Assembly (NCBI GenBank): GCA_026826555.1
Contig: JAKSZT010053881.1
Coordinates: 4,508,203 to 4,572,202, forward strand
DNA from: Tolypeutes matacus
Lineage: Eukaryota; Chordata; Mammalia; Cingulata; Chlamyphoridae
Length of the DNA: 64,000 bases
Direction: 5' to 3'
Shown here: positions 11,885 through 22,733 of the stretch, one piece after another
Layout: every line of letters begins with the position of its first letter
How positions within the stretch are numbered: the first letter of the stretch is position 1
Notes under the pieces: generated by a model
The model's database searches: none
What the model saw: the letters and a program-made list of their open reading frames with translations, nothing else
What the model was told of the DNA's origin: nothing
Translations under genes and position numbers: made by a program

Positions 11885-12360
11885 ACCTTTTTTTGGATTT
11901 TTTAAAATATATTTTTTTATTTTTTAAAAGATACTTAGATTACATAAATGTTACACAAAAAATATAGGGATTCCCATATGCCCTGTTCCCCTCACCTCCC
12001 ACATCCTCCCACATAAGGAACATCCTTCATTAGTGTGACACATTCATTGAAATTGATAAACGCATCCTGGGACTTTGCCACTGATCATGGACCATAGTTC
12101 ACATTGTACTTTACACTTTCTCCCACACAATTCTGCAGGTTATGGGAAGATATAAAATGGCTTATATCTGTCATTGCAATGTCATTCAGGACGATTCCCA
12201 AGCCCCGAAAAAGCCCCCGCATCATGCCTGTTTTTCCCTCTCCCTGCCCCCAGAGCCTTCAGCAGCCACTGCCTCCACATCAATGTTGTAATTTTTCCCA
12301 TTGCTAGAATCACAAGTCCATGGTAGAATACCAGCAAGTCCACTCTAGTCCATAGTTTAA
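11885..12360 (-). mobile_element. L1-type 3' UTR (truncated)
   Basis: Starts with a T/A-rich tail region and AGATACTTAGATTACATAAA, then CATTAGTGTGACACATTCATTG and CTACACATCAATG-like blocks. It is the reverse complement of the 3' part of the complete insertion at 16167-17091 and longer than the 18858-19029 copy. Non-coding; the 5' break is near 12360 and no clear TSD is visible. Confidence 0.8.
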
Positions 12361-13799
12361 GATTGTTTTTAATTGTATGGACCTATGTAAAGTTGCAACT
12401 TAAAGATGAAATAGAGAAAGTAGATTTTTGATTATCACCTCTATAAAATGCACTGTAAGTGAAATCCAAGACAATCCCGGTCATTGATGGAGGATATGGA
12501 AAGGTGGTTTTATCTTAGACTTTTGCTTTAAAACAGTCACATTTTACCAAAAAATCCCAAGGGGTTGCCATCAGCATATACCAGTCAAGTTTATAGCAGG
12601 CCTGTTGAGACTCTTAACATTTTGTATTCTGTATAAATACCCTCCGGACTGAGAAAAGAGATAAGATGAACTTTTGAAATCAAAAGCAAGCAGAGCTTTG
12701 CCAGAGTAGTTCCTCCACTAAGATTTTTATTCCACAGTTGGGTCCTGTGGTTTCTAGTTTGTTTCTTCTGGTTTCTAAACTCCAGCACATCTGGTCTCCT
12801 TTGTTTATGGGAACTAGTACCACCCAGGTGTCTACAATAAGTGGCCAATATTTGATGGGATTCAGGCCTTTCAAGCTAGGGCATCAAGGAAGACAAGTAA
12901 ATTGGTGACGTTCTGACATATTGTATTCTTAAGACATGAAGATTGGCTTTAAACCTTTTAGCAGGAGGAGATGAATAAGAAAAACAGGCTTGGTGGGTAC
13001 TGAGAGAGAGTGGACTTTTAGCACTATAGCTTCTGGTTACCTTATCAAATTACAGCACTAGATAAGCCTTTGCCTCCCAATCACCCACCCCACCAAATAC
13101 CAGGATTCCACAGTTGTTGGGAGCTGGGGGTGGGGAGGAAACTCTACAAAGATTTCAAAAGTGAATCTATTCACAAATAGTCATTTCATTTGCAAACTGA
13201 AGGCAGTGGAGTTAAATAGCATAATCCTTGCTTAGAGGCAAAAGAATGTCTTTTTGATATCTTTCTGATCCTCATAGTTGCTCTGAGAATTGGTGAACTA
13301 CAAAATGCTCCCATTTTTGAACACTATCACAGTGCTTTGTGCTTCCAAATTGTTTTCAATACATATTTGCTTCATTCAGGGGTTACTGATTTTTTTTTTT
13401 ACATTAATCACAATATTCACTTTTGAAAGAACTATCTTATATGCAAATTATTTTTCTATTGTAGACTCCAAACTTTTCAAGAGAAGAAAGTAGAATTTAA
13501 AATATTTCTATCTGGTCCTAGACTGGCAGTAGGTCCAGGACCTCATCAATCTATGAAGAGAATGACAGGATCTGTTTATAAAGCTAGACTTTATTTTAGC
13601 ATTTGTCCAGTTTTTATCATGACATACTTGAGTATCCAGAGCAGCTTTTTTAAGTTATTATTCCTGCCATTTGGTCTTTTGTCCAAAAGCTCTAAAGAGC
13701 TCTCTTCTTCATTGAAAAAAACCCATATTTGATTAATATGATCCTATCTGTTATGGGACTCTCCCTGCACTTCAGGATGTTGATCATGTTATTCCAACA
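12361..13799. other. Unassigned sequence
   Basis: No exon, RNA gene or named repeat recognised. Frames of 60-85 codons occur on both strands as expected by chance. Confidence 0.4.
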
Positions 13800-14565
13800 T
13801 TTGGGTCATATTTAATGGTGAAAAAATAAACAATACATTGATGATGCTGGTGCTGGTGAAGATGGGGCATAGAGGACACTCTCACACCTTGTTGGTAAGA
13901 GTGTAAATTGGTTCAACATTTTAGGAAGGCAATATGGCAGGATCTATCAAAATTGAAATTATGCATATGTTTTGAACCACCAGTTCCCCTCTGGGAAATT
14001 ATTCTCCAGAGATATTTGTACATGTACAAAAGAAAATGTGGGGAAGCGGCTGTGGCTCAATCAGTAGGGCTCCCGTTTACCATATGGGAGGCCCCGGGTT
14101 CGGTTCCCAGGGCCTCCTGGTGAAGGCAAGCCCGCCCGCACGGCGTGGTTAGCTGACCCAGCGAGCACAAGCAGCAAGGGGGGGGATAAATGAATAAATA
14201 AATAAAATCTTTAAAAAAAAAAAAAAAAAAGAAAATGTGTACAAGAATGTTTGTGGTATATTATTTGTATTCCAGAAAATTGGAGACGATCCAAATAACC
14301 AACAGGAGTATAGTTTAAATAAATTATGGCATAGCCATGGAGTAAAATGCAACCATGATCTTTCTAGTTTGTTTATATGTTTTTTGTTTATTATTATTAT
14401 TATTGAAATAATGAAAATGCTCTAATGATGATTGAAGTGATGAATGCACAGCTATATGATTATACCAAATACCATTGATTGTACACTTTGGATGAATTGT
14501 ATGCTTTATTAATATGTATCAAGAAAATTGTTTTGTTAAAACAAACAAACAAACAAACAAAAAAC
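13800..14565 (+). mobile_element. L1 3' UTR, split by a DAS SINE
   Basis: Typical old-L1 3' segment: GTTGGTAAGAGTGTAAATTGGTTCAAC, GGAAGGCAATATGGCA, TGTACAAGAATGTTTGTGG, GACGATCCAAATAACCAACAGG, AAATTATGGCATAGCCATGGAGT, ending in AACAAACAAACAAAC at 14541-14562. The match resumes exactly after the SINE at 14041-14226, so the SINE is younger. Non-coding here; ORF2 is absent. Confidence 0.85.
14041..14226 (+). repeat. Long DAS-type SINE, copy 1
   Basis: Complete tRNA-derived SINE. Head GGGAAGCGGCTGTGGCTC; RNA polymerase III A box TGGCTCAATCAG at 14053-14064; B box GGTTCGGTTCC at 14097-14107; unrelated body; tail of ATAAATGAATAAATAAATAAA then A's. Flanked by a perfect 13-bp TSD (AAAAGAAAATGTG at 14028-14040 and 14227-14239). 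Differs from the copy at 62847 by about one base before the tail, so it is young. Inserted into an L1 3' UTR. Confidence 0.95.
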
Positions 14566-15299
14566 AACCTTTTCAGAGCTCATGCTTGACCCAGCCAATG
14601 CACATCTAGGAATTTATCCTAAGGTGATTTAAAAAAAAAATGCAAACTTGAAAATTAGAATGATGTGAAAACAAGTTCACAGTAAAGTGATGATTGAAAA
14701 AAAGCAAGTTGAAGAACAGTATGAATAGTCTGTTTCCATGGTTAGTTTAAATATATATATATAGACAAAGATCAAGAAAGGCCACCAATTTGTCTTCAAT
14801 GGGACCTAGAAAGTGAGTATGGATGGTTGGGGGACTGAATTTCACTTTTGATTATATTATTTTCTATTGTTTGATTTTCTTTGACAAGTTATACTTAATT
14901 TTTAAATATTTATAGTATGTTTTTCTGGATATAATGAATAAATTGGGAACCTATAGTTTAAAAATCTCTAAAATGATTTTCCATGAAAGATTCCATTTTA
15001 AATAATAATAAAACAGCTAATTATTAAAGGACATTAAGAGTTTTGGATTCTGGATTAAAATGAGAAATATAAAATATTTGAATATCAGACTCCATCTTGA
15101 AAATGTAAAAGTAATCTTTTATAATGATTTATTAATCACATTATTCATCTACTTTGCTTCTTGTGGTCAAATGAACAGATGATTCACTCAGGTTAGCTTA
15201 AGAAAAGAGAGGTTTATTTGGGGGGATAAAAATAGAACTATAAGTTGGATTGGAAAATAATTAGGAATTGAGGAGTTTCTGGAGACAAATTTTTGGCCT
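14566..15299. other. AT-rich unassigned sequence
   Basis: No gene seen; a short (TA)n lies near 14750. Confidence 0.4.
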
Positions 15300-15775
15300 C
15301 TTGCTGTATCAGCATATTTTTGTTGCAAGTAAGAAAAAGACCAACTGGCTTAAACAATAAAATGGACTAGGTGGTTTAAGTCAAAAAACAAAATTCAAAA
15401 AGCAAATATATAGCTTTGGGCAAGGCTTGATCTAGCAGCTCCAAAATATCACCAAAGACCCTCTTTCTTTTTTTTTTGACTGTTATTCCTTCCATGGTGT
15501 CAGCTTCATTCTAGGATTGACCACCTTTGTGATGCAAAAATGATGGTCAGTACCTATCAGAAATACATTCTTTTCTCATATCTAGCAGAGAAGACAGAGG
15601 GTATCTTTGAAAGTTTCCTAACAAAAGTTCTGCTATTTGCTCTGATTGCTTGGGTCACATGTCCCCTTTAAACCAATCACTGTGTCCAAGCTGATAGATG
15701 TGTTTCTTGGCTTAGCCTGGGTCACTGCTTTTCCCCTGGTAACCTGGGTGGAGTTAGCTTGCTGAGAATCACATG
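15300..15775. repeat. Ancient interspersed repeat, family not named
   Basis: Blocks such as TTTTGTTGCAAGTAAGAAAAAGACCAACTGGCTTAAACAATAAA, TGGGTCACATGTCCCC and AACCAATCACTGTG occur in a well-known old mammalian dispersed repeat whose name I cannot assign with confidence. It has no coding capacity. Confidence 0.5.
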
Positions 15776-16152
15776 GATCCTCAAATTAAAATTAGGGCAA
15801 CTGAGGAGAAAATCAATCCTAGGAATCAACTTAAGAGTGTTCACTGTGGTCTCCCAAAGCATCTCTGCTTCTTTTTAGCCATCTTCTCCATTCTCCTGTT
15901 TCCACTTACCTGTTTCTCCTGTTTATCAAGCTTTCCATTTCTTCATAACTTCAGTTTATATCTGACAATCATAGTCTCTGCTTACCCCTCACTCCCATGC
16001 CTATATCATGACTTTTCAGTGTCAGCTACCATAGCACTGAAAATTAGTTTTATCTTTCTTAATTTGTATCTCAAACTTGAGATTCTGACTGGGTCAGCTC
16101 ATCTTTCTGAACCAGGCCACATGTGTTGGCCAGTTTATAGATTGGTTGTCTT
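15776..16152. other. Unassigned sequence
   Basis: A 134-codon open frame starts at 15773 and runs to 16177 into the neighbouring retroelement TSD. It has a hydrophobic, low-complexity composition from pyrimidine-rich DNA and no recognised domain; I treat it as chance. Confidence 0.4.
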
Positions 16153-16166
16153 AAATCAGGCATCCA

Positions 16167-17091
16167 GGCAGAAATAAGGGAAAATGGCATAGAAGTAGGT
16201 GGGCAAAGCCCAGCTTTCTCACAAAAAAGAATGGAAAACGGGCAAAAACCTATCCGAGAGAGCTGCTTTTGAGATATATAGAACGGGAAAGTGCTACACA
16301 TCATCCAGGAGGGAACTAGACAGATAAATAAGCCAAAGGAAAACCGTGGATGCCAAGAGACTTAAATCTTTCATCCGTCCATGTGCCAGCAGGGCCCTGA
16401 ATCTCAGCAGAATTGCAACACCTACTCTCCAGTGCCTTGGACTCACCCAGGACAACTAACAAGATGATGATGATAGACAACGCCCATCCCAAGGATCAGA
16501 GAGAGCCTGCAACTGCAAGCAAGATAGTTCCATCCATCTGCTCCATGGGATCTAAGCCCCTCTCAATTAGAGGCAGAGTAGGCATCACCATCCCAAAATC
16601 ATCAGGATTGGGGAATGAACAATGGACTAAAGTACACTTACTATTATTCTACTATAGACTTATTGTTATTCTAGCAATGGAAGAACTTGTATCATTGCTA
16701 TAAAGGCAGTAGCCACCAGAGAATCTGAGGGGAGGGAGAGTGAAAAATAGGTGTAATATGGGGGCATTTTCAGGACAGTGGAATTGTCTTATATGATGTT
16801 GCAATGATAGATATAAGCCATTATATATTTTGTTATAAGTTACATAATTGCATGGGACAGAGTGTAAACTATAATTTAAACTATAACCCATGGTTAGTGG
16901 CAATGCTTCAATATGTGTTCTTCAATTGTAACAAATGTACCACACTAATGAAGGATGCTGGTAATGTGGGAAAGTGTGGGAAGGGGAGGGAGTGAGGCAT
17001 ATGGGAATACCCTGTATTTTTTATTTAACATTTATGTAATCTGTAGTTTCTTTAAAATAAATAAATAAATTAACAAACTAAAAAAGAAAAA
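16167..17091 (+). mobile_element. Complete L1-type insertion lacking ORF2
   Basis: A 925-bp insertion bounded by a perfect 14-bp TSD, AAATCAGGCATCCA at 16153-16166 and 17092-17105. The left part has an AAAATGGC motif at 16181-16188, reminiscent of L1 leaders. The right part is an L1-type 3' UTR (GTGTAAACTATAATTTAAAC, TTGTAACAAATGTACCACAC, GGCATATGGGAATACC) ending AAATAAATAAAT and an A-rich tail. No ORF2 sequence is present; the 96-codon frame at 16413-16703 matches no domain I know. Either a 5'-truncated L1 with a long 3' UTR or a non-autonomous L1 derivative. Relatives: 11885-12360 and 18858-19029. Confidence 0.85.
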
Positions 17092-17105
17092 AAATCAGGC
17101 ATCCA

Positions 17106-18226
17106 CCTGTAGCCCAGTGATCTGTAACTGAGGGGTAGGGTTTGGGGGAGTTCAGTCACAGGGTGCAAAACAGGGGCTATGGGCAGACATCTTCCTTGGA
17201 AGGGAATGTCAGCAAGACACACCAACTCAAAAGTTGAGTGGTAAAAGATTCCAGACGTTCTTCTGCAGCTTTTCCATGCAAAATTTTAAAAAGCAACCAA
17301 ATTTTACATGAAAGAATATGATTTTACTCTTTATTTGAGTTTCTTCCACAGTCTGTATCATTTTTTTTTTTTTTTGTATGTGGTTAATTGGTACAAATCT
17401 TGTCTTTTTGAAAGTGGGACTGCTTTTTTGAAACAACCCAAAGTTATTTAGAGGCATTTCTGATCAAAGGTAATGAAGGTAGATATTATAAATTTGTCAA
17501 AAATGAGGTAAAGCTATAAAAAAAGAGAGACAAATTATCTTTTGTGGTTCATAAACTGACCCTGAAGGCAATTCCAAAAGGAGTTTTAAAAGTGTTTGGA
17601 GTGATGACAGCACATTAAATAAATGTATTATCCTCTGGAGGTGATTGCTTCATTTGACAGACAAAATTCAGGTATTTGTTCAGGCTGGTGAGACTGTATA
17701 TATCTATGTGTGTATCTTATTACATCTTGATTAATCCTCATTCCATAGAAATGAGGAAAAACACTGATCTTAATCTAAGATCAGGAAGAGCTGATATTTA
17801 GTAGGTAGGCCCTGATACGGTGGTATTGGCTGTTCCTAGCTGTCATCTGTTGATTGGCATCCAGTATATATTGGTTGATAAATATTTTGAATATCACCCC
17901 TGAATTCAGGATTCTACCATCAGCCATTGAGTCCCATGTAGTACTGGGAATAACTGATGGACTATTTTGTGGAGCATATAAATATCACAGGAAAACTTGA
18001 AGGCAAGAATAAGATCATGACAAACCTGGAAAAGGCAAGCAAAGGGTGAACTGAGCTCTCTGTGTCCTTTTTCTAGCTCCCAATATTGTTATAGTCAATA
18101 TGCTTCTAGAAGCTCTTGGATTTCCTAAGATTTCCCGTAATAAATTAAAGACAGCCAAGAACAATTTAAGTAGCATGGTTTCCACGAATGGGAAATTGAT
18201 TATTGTCTCCTCTTACTAAGCTCCTC
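17106..18226. other. Unassigned sequence
   Basis: No gene seen. Contains a T run at about 17361-17375 and the hairpin listed at 17764-17784. Confidence 0.4.
17764..17784. other. Short perfect hairpin
   Basis: CTGATCTTA then ATC then TAAGATCAG: 9-bp arms with a 3-base loop. No T-run follows in terminator fashion and none is expected in a mammal. Confidence 0.8.
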
Positions 18227-18246
18227 GAGGAGCTTACTATCAGGGA
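18227..18246. other. Perfect 20-bp palindrome
   Basis: Half-site TAAGCTCCTC followed directly by its reverse complement GAGGAGCTTA, with no spacer. Read directly from the sequence; role unknown. Confidence 0.95.
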
Positions 18247-18469
18247 GAGGATGTGCTTTGCTTCTGGTGAGCTATGTTGGGGAGCACTGGTTATTAATCA
18301 GTATTATCTAGAGTGATGTCCTCTTTCTTCCTCAACCATTGATATCTTTTCCCTCATCCATTTCTTCTCTTTATTCATGCATTAATATCAGTCAAAAAAG
18401 GGTACTCAAAACATAAAGCCATTTTTATCTACAGGACCCATGTAAATGGTGGGGTATTAGTGTGATGTA

Positions 18470-18690
18470 ATACAAATATCAGGAAAAGTCAATTCAGGCC
18501 TGAGGTTGAATTCAGGCCCTGGCACCTCCTAGTTGGTAGCCTTGAAGAATACCCTTGGAAAGTTTTTAACTTCTTTTCAACCTCTGTTCCTTCATCTATA
18601 CAAGACAGATAATATTAAATGAGATCATATATGCAACGTACTCTTATAGTTTACCTCTTACAGTTCCTGATAAAACATAAGTAACTGAAA
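18470..18690 (+). repeat. MIR SINE
   Basis: Contains GGTTGAATTCAGGCCCTGGC, then TTAACTTCTTTTCAACCTCTG, CCTTCATCTATACAAGACAG and TTAAATGAGATCATATATGC in MIR order. Diverged. Confidence 0.75.
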
Positions 18691-18857
18691 AGGATGGGCT
18701 CTTTAACCCCACACCAATCCCTGTTAACTTTGTCATCTTAATTCTTTCAATATTTGCTGAGGTCCTCCTATGTGCCAGAAACTCTGTTATCCTTGTCAAG
18801 ATCATGATACGCTAATATGCTTTCACAACGAACCCCAACTCCACCTACATCAATTTA

Positions 18858-19029
18858 TTTTATTTTATTTTTTTAAATGTATTTTTATTTTTTTAAAGAT
18901 ACTTAGATTACACAAATGTTACACAAAATATATAGGGATTCTCATATGCCCTGCTCCCCACATCTCCCACACCCTCCCACGTAAACAACATCTTTCATTA
19001 GTGTGGCACATTCATTGCAATTGGTAAAT
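18858..19029 (-). mobile_element. 5'-truncated L1 3' end with 15-bp TSD
   Basis: Minus-strand insertion of about 170 bp. Poly(A) appears as T-rich sequence at the left, then AGATACTTAGATTACACAAA and TTAGTGTGGCACATTCATTG. Perfect TSD ACCTACATCAATTTA at 18843-18857 and 19030-19044. Same 3' UTR family as 16167-17091. Confidence 0.92.
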
Positions 19030-19044
19030 ACCTACATCAATTTA

Positions 19045-19557
19045 AACCTTTCAAAATTGTCCTAATGTTAATTTCCACTTGCTTTCACCTATATGAAAAT
19101 GTAGTGATTTTCCTAAGAAGTAAAATCCCCTTAGGGATGAGCCTGAGTCTAGCAGGAACATGGTTATCATTGGAAATCATATATATTGGTGGCGGGTGGG
19201 GGTGGGCAGGGCATCTACAACCTAATACTGGGCATCGTAAATTGATAAATTGTAATTGATCCAGGAGTCCCATTCTATACTTATCCTGAAATCATCATCC
19301 ATGATATATTGCTTATTGAAAGAAGAAATTAGTTAATTAAGGGTATGTGTCAGGAAGCCCAGGGTCTCAATTTTAATGTAAAAGAAAAAGAAGTAGCTTA
19401 CATCTAGTCAAGTGGTTTTAACAGTATAGTTCAACCACAAACAAAGCAACTTTGAAAAGCAAGGCCAGAGGGGCATGTGCCTGAAGGTTTTTCTTTTACC
19501 ACCCAAATTGTTTACTCGGTGGTTAGCTGAGTATTGTAGACATGAAACCATAGTCTT
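19045..19557. other. Unassigned sequence
   Basis: No gene seen apart from the G-rich motif at 19194-19211. Confidence 0.4.
19194..19211 (+). other. Potential G-quadruplex motif
   Basis: GGG-T-GGGGG-T-GGG-CA-GGG on the plus strand: four G-tracts with loops of 1, 1 and 2 bases, a strong match to the standard motif. Folding not demonstrated. Confidence 0.75.
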
Positions 19558-19713
19558 TTTTTTCAAAGTTTTTATTTTATTTATTTATCCCCCCTTGCCG
19601 CTTGTGTTCCCTGTGTCCATTTGCTTTGCATTTTTCTATGTCTGCTTGTCTCCCTTTGTTGCGTCATCTTGCTGCACCAGCTTACCACACCTCGCGGGCC
19701 AGCTTGCAAGGAC
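19558..19713 (-). repeat. DAS-type SINE, 5'-truncated or diverged
   Basis: Begins with a T-rich tail and TTTATTTTATTTATTTATCCCCCC (reverse of the A/ATAAA tail and body), then CTTGTCTCCCTTTGTTGCGTCATC and CTTGCTGCACCAGC, body sequence shared with longer armadillo DAS SINEs. The tRNA-like head is missing. TSD is unclear (CCATAGTCTTT versus CCACAGTATCTTT), so boundaries are approximate. Confidence 0.65.
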
Positions 19714-19798
19714 CCACAGTATCTTTCTGGTTCAGTTTAAAACTGGAACCCCAAATAGCCATTTTGAAAATGGCTTGCCCTGGCACAAGGCTATCACT

Positions 19799-19823
19799 CC
19801 CCACCCCTGCCCCCCCCACCCCC
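19799..19823 (-). other. Potential G-quadruplex motif
   Basis: Plus strand CCCC-A-CCCC-TG-CCCCCCCC-A-CCCCC, hence four long G-tracts with loops of 1, 2 and 1 on the minus strand. Lies 85 bases beyond the SINE remnant. Confidence 0.8.
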
Positions 19824-21733
19824 GTTTTTTTCATGCTCTTTTCTTTAACAGTCTACGAGCAACTTGGGATTTTGCATTACTTTGTTTTTGTCTCCCTAGA
19901 GACTAGAACAGTGTCTAAATGATCACTAATTGTTTATTGAATAAATAAATCAATAAAAGACAAAGGAGAAGGCACAAAAAAGCAGTTCATGGCTCAAGTC
20001 ACTTTTCTTACCACAATTATTAGACAAATCAGTAGTGTGAAAATCAGCACATTTCTCCTTACACACACATAGGCCCAGGTTTCATTTCTAGTGAAGAAGG
20101 ATATGTGGTTGGTAATAGTTTCCAAGTTAGTTGTTCTGTTTTCAGGTGAAACTTTCTGAAGTCCCTTTTTGTGCTGCCTCCTGTTCATAGGGCCCCCAGC
20201 TCATTTCCCCTACATAGTGATACCATCTCATTAGTTTTGCGGGAGAGGTGAGATTTACAACTTCTGTAGGAGTTTCCTATACAGGGTAACAGGGAAGGAA
20301 GCTGTAACTGCTTGAATTAGCACAACATATTTGCTTTCCTTCCGGCTGCCATAAATTCTTTGGATGACACAGAATCAACATTTCAGATGACTATGTCTGG
20401 CTTGTAAATTGTCCTCCAGATTGTCACCTCCTCCCCTCCTGTAACCCCACACCTGGAGGACTTACTTATAGGAATAGCCCTGACCTGTGGCCTCAAAGTC
20501 AAGTTTAATTGGTAGCACGGTCACATGACTTGCCACACCTCTCAAGTCATGCCTCAGGAATTCCACCAGGTTCAAACACCAGAGTATTCGATTCCGCTCC
20601 CCCCCTTTACTAGAAAGCTTTGTATTGTCAAGACCTCTGTTATAAGACTGCCCAAGAGCCTTCAAAAAATGTCAAGGCCACACTTAGCTCCCTGGAAACC
20701 AGACTCCCTAACAAAGGATTTGCTAATGATTGTAAGCAACAGGTAGGTCACAATTGGTCTTGCAACTAATGAAAACTCTAAGCACTGCACCCTGAATAAT
20801 AGATTACAGTTTATTTAGAACAAATATTTATTATTTAACCCAGTTATGCTAAAGAACTAAGAAGGAAATACATTTTATTTTTAATTTCAGGATAGAAATT
20901 AAAATCACATTTCTGTTGACATTCAGAATCAGAGGGTAATAGACTTTTGTCTAAATGTCTATTTATTCTTGAGGGTTAAACAAACATGAGAATGTTTATA
21001 AGTTAGAAAATAGGGGAGGGGGGAGACCAAAGGAAATCTTACTATATTAGCATAAATTTGAGGGAAGTAGGTGAGAGTAAGCTGTCAATTAGGTTGACAT
21101 CAGTATGTGATCCTGAACAACTTATTATGCATGTAGGAGGAATTTAACTAACTTCTACAGACCATTAGTTAATTCTATTTAGTCCTAGTTTAAAGCTCAC
21201 AGATAGGAAAAATGCCATAACAAGCTTTTTGGGGAAGAGAAAAAAGTTGGCAATAAAGCTTTCTGAGGAGATTTCAGAGCAGTCACAAAATCAAAGAGCT
21301 TCCCCGCCCTTCTTCTGTATACTGGGAAATTATGCAAAGCTTCTTGTCAATTTCATATTCAATCATGGACACCAAATTGGGGGAAAAAATGCTTCAAGAT
21401 ATAGATGATATTCTGATCAATTCTGAAAAGCACTCAGGTAAATTAATGTCATTTCTAGGGGAGCAATGTGATCTGGTAAATTTTTCCCCTCATCTCTTGC
21501 AATGTCAATGAGAACTCACAGATGCTGCTCCTCTGGCTGGGACCTGAAGGCAGGAGGTGAGCAAGTGGCTCCTGTAGGGGCCAGCAAGGAAGCTGCTTCA
21601 CTTCTTTGAACTTCGGTTGACTCCAGAGGCTCCGATTCAGCCTCGTATGGGCCTCAGATAGTCTTACTGTCTTGTTGGGTTCAAAACATCTCAGGAAAGC
21701 CAGGGACACATAGAGAGGAAAGTTTAACTCTTC
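19824..21733. other. Unassigned, mostly unique sequence
   Basis: No exon or RNA gene is supported. Frames at 20462-20746 and 21455-21709 are short and unmatched. A DIDDI-like peptide near 21395-21420 superficially recalls a reverse transcriptase active site but has no RT context around it. Confidence 0.4.
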
Positions 21734-21903
21734 CTAGTTAAAGGAAAGAAAAGAGAAAGAGTAGAAGAAAGAATGGAAGAAAGGAGGAAAGGAGGAAGAA
21801 AGGAGGAAGGAAGGAAGGAAGTAAAGAAGAAAGAAGGAAAGAAAAAGAAAGGAAAGGAGAGGGGAGGAGAGGGGAGGAGAGGAGGAGAGAAGAGAAAAGA
21901 AAG
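21734..21903. repeat. Homopurine GA-rich tract (GGAA/GAAA/GGGGA)
   Basis: Almost pure A/G on the plus strand for about 170 bases with irregular GGAA, GAAA and GGGGAGGAGA motifs. Frames crossing it on both strands are artefacts of composition. Confidence 0.95.
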
Positions 21904-22733
21904 GACAATTTACGGACTCCTTGGGGCTATACATTGCAACTATTTCCTCAGCAATTATCCTGGTGAGTGACACATGGAATAGCTCAACTCTCCTTCCCTT
22001 GTTCTCACCTGAGCTCTCTCATTCTTGTTTGGCATTGGTCCCTGAGGATCCACCTCTAGAAACTGGACTTCAAAGGACTAATAATACAAGGCAAAGACAA
22101 ACAGGTTGGGTCCTGCTTTGTAACCCCTTGGATGCAATGCATTTAAATAAATTTGTTATCCCAGAGAAGAATGTTTGCTTATTGTAGCAGAAAAGCATCT
22201 GCCTCTATTGTTCTATGCAATCACTGTCTTAATCTGAATGAAATATTTAGAAATCTTTTCTCTTCGTGATGTAAAAGTTATTTTTAAAAAAATCTGTCTT
22301 AACAGGACCCACAATCAGACAACTTTCAGTGTCAGCTGGTAATCTTTTCTATCTAGTAATCTTCTTTTCTATCTAGGACAAAAAAGAGCAGAAAGACTTT
22401 AAGCCACTTACCCAAGTACCCAGGCTACTTGCTGTTAGAACCCAGGAGGTAACTTGTGACCTTTTTTTGTGTGTTTCCTTTGTTTAAGGTGAGAGCAGCC
22501 ACCAGGAAAAGACTTTCGTAGGGACAGCATTACAACAAGGCTGCAGTGTAGATGGAGTAAACCGAACACATTCTTGGCTAGGATTTTTGTAGAGTTCATC
22601 TGTTTATGTTGTTCCCAAACTACATACATTTCCTTCTCCTTCTCTAGTAGCTATCATTTCCGGTTTGTGAAATATGTGTTTCTAGGGAAACAGACTCTTT
22701 TTGTGACTTAAGGGTTAGAGGTGTGACTCAAGG
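21904..22733. other. Unassigned sequence
   Basis: No gene or named repeat recognised. Confidence 0.4.

Noticed and set aside
19475..19922. Overlapping 143- and 106-codon frames
   Set aside because: They cross a SINE remnant and a C-rich run, show no domain and have no exon signals.
21395..21420. DIDDIL-like peptide resembling a reverse transcriptase active site
   Set aside because: Tyr of the YxDD motif is absent and no flanking RT blocks can be found; likely chance.
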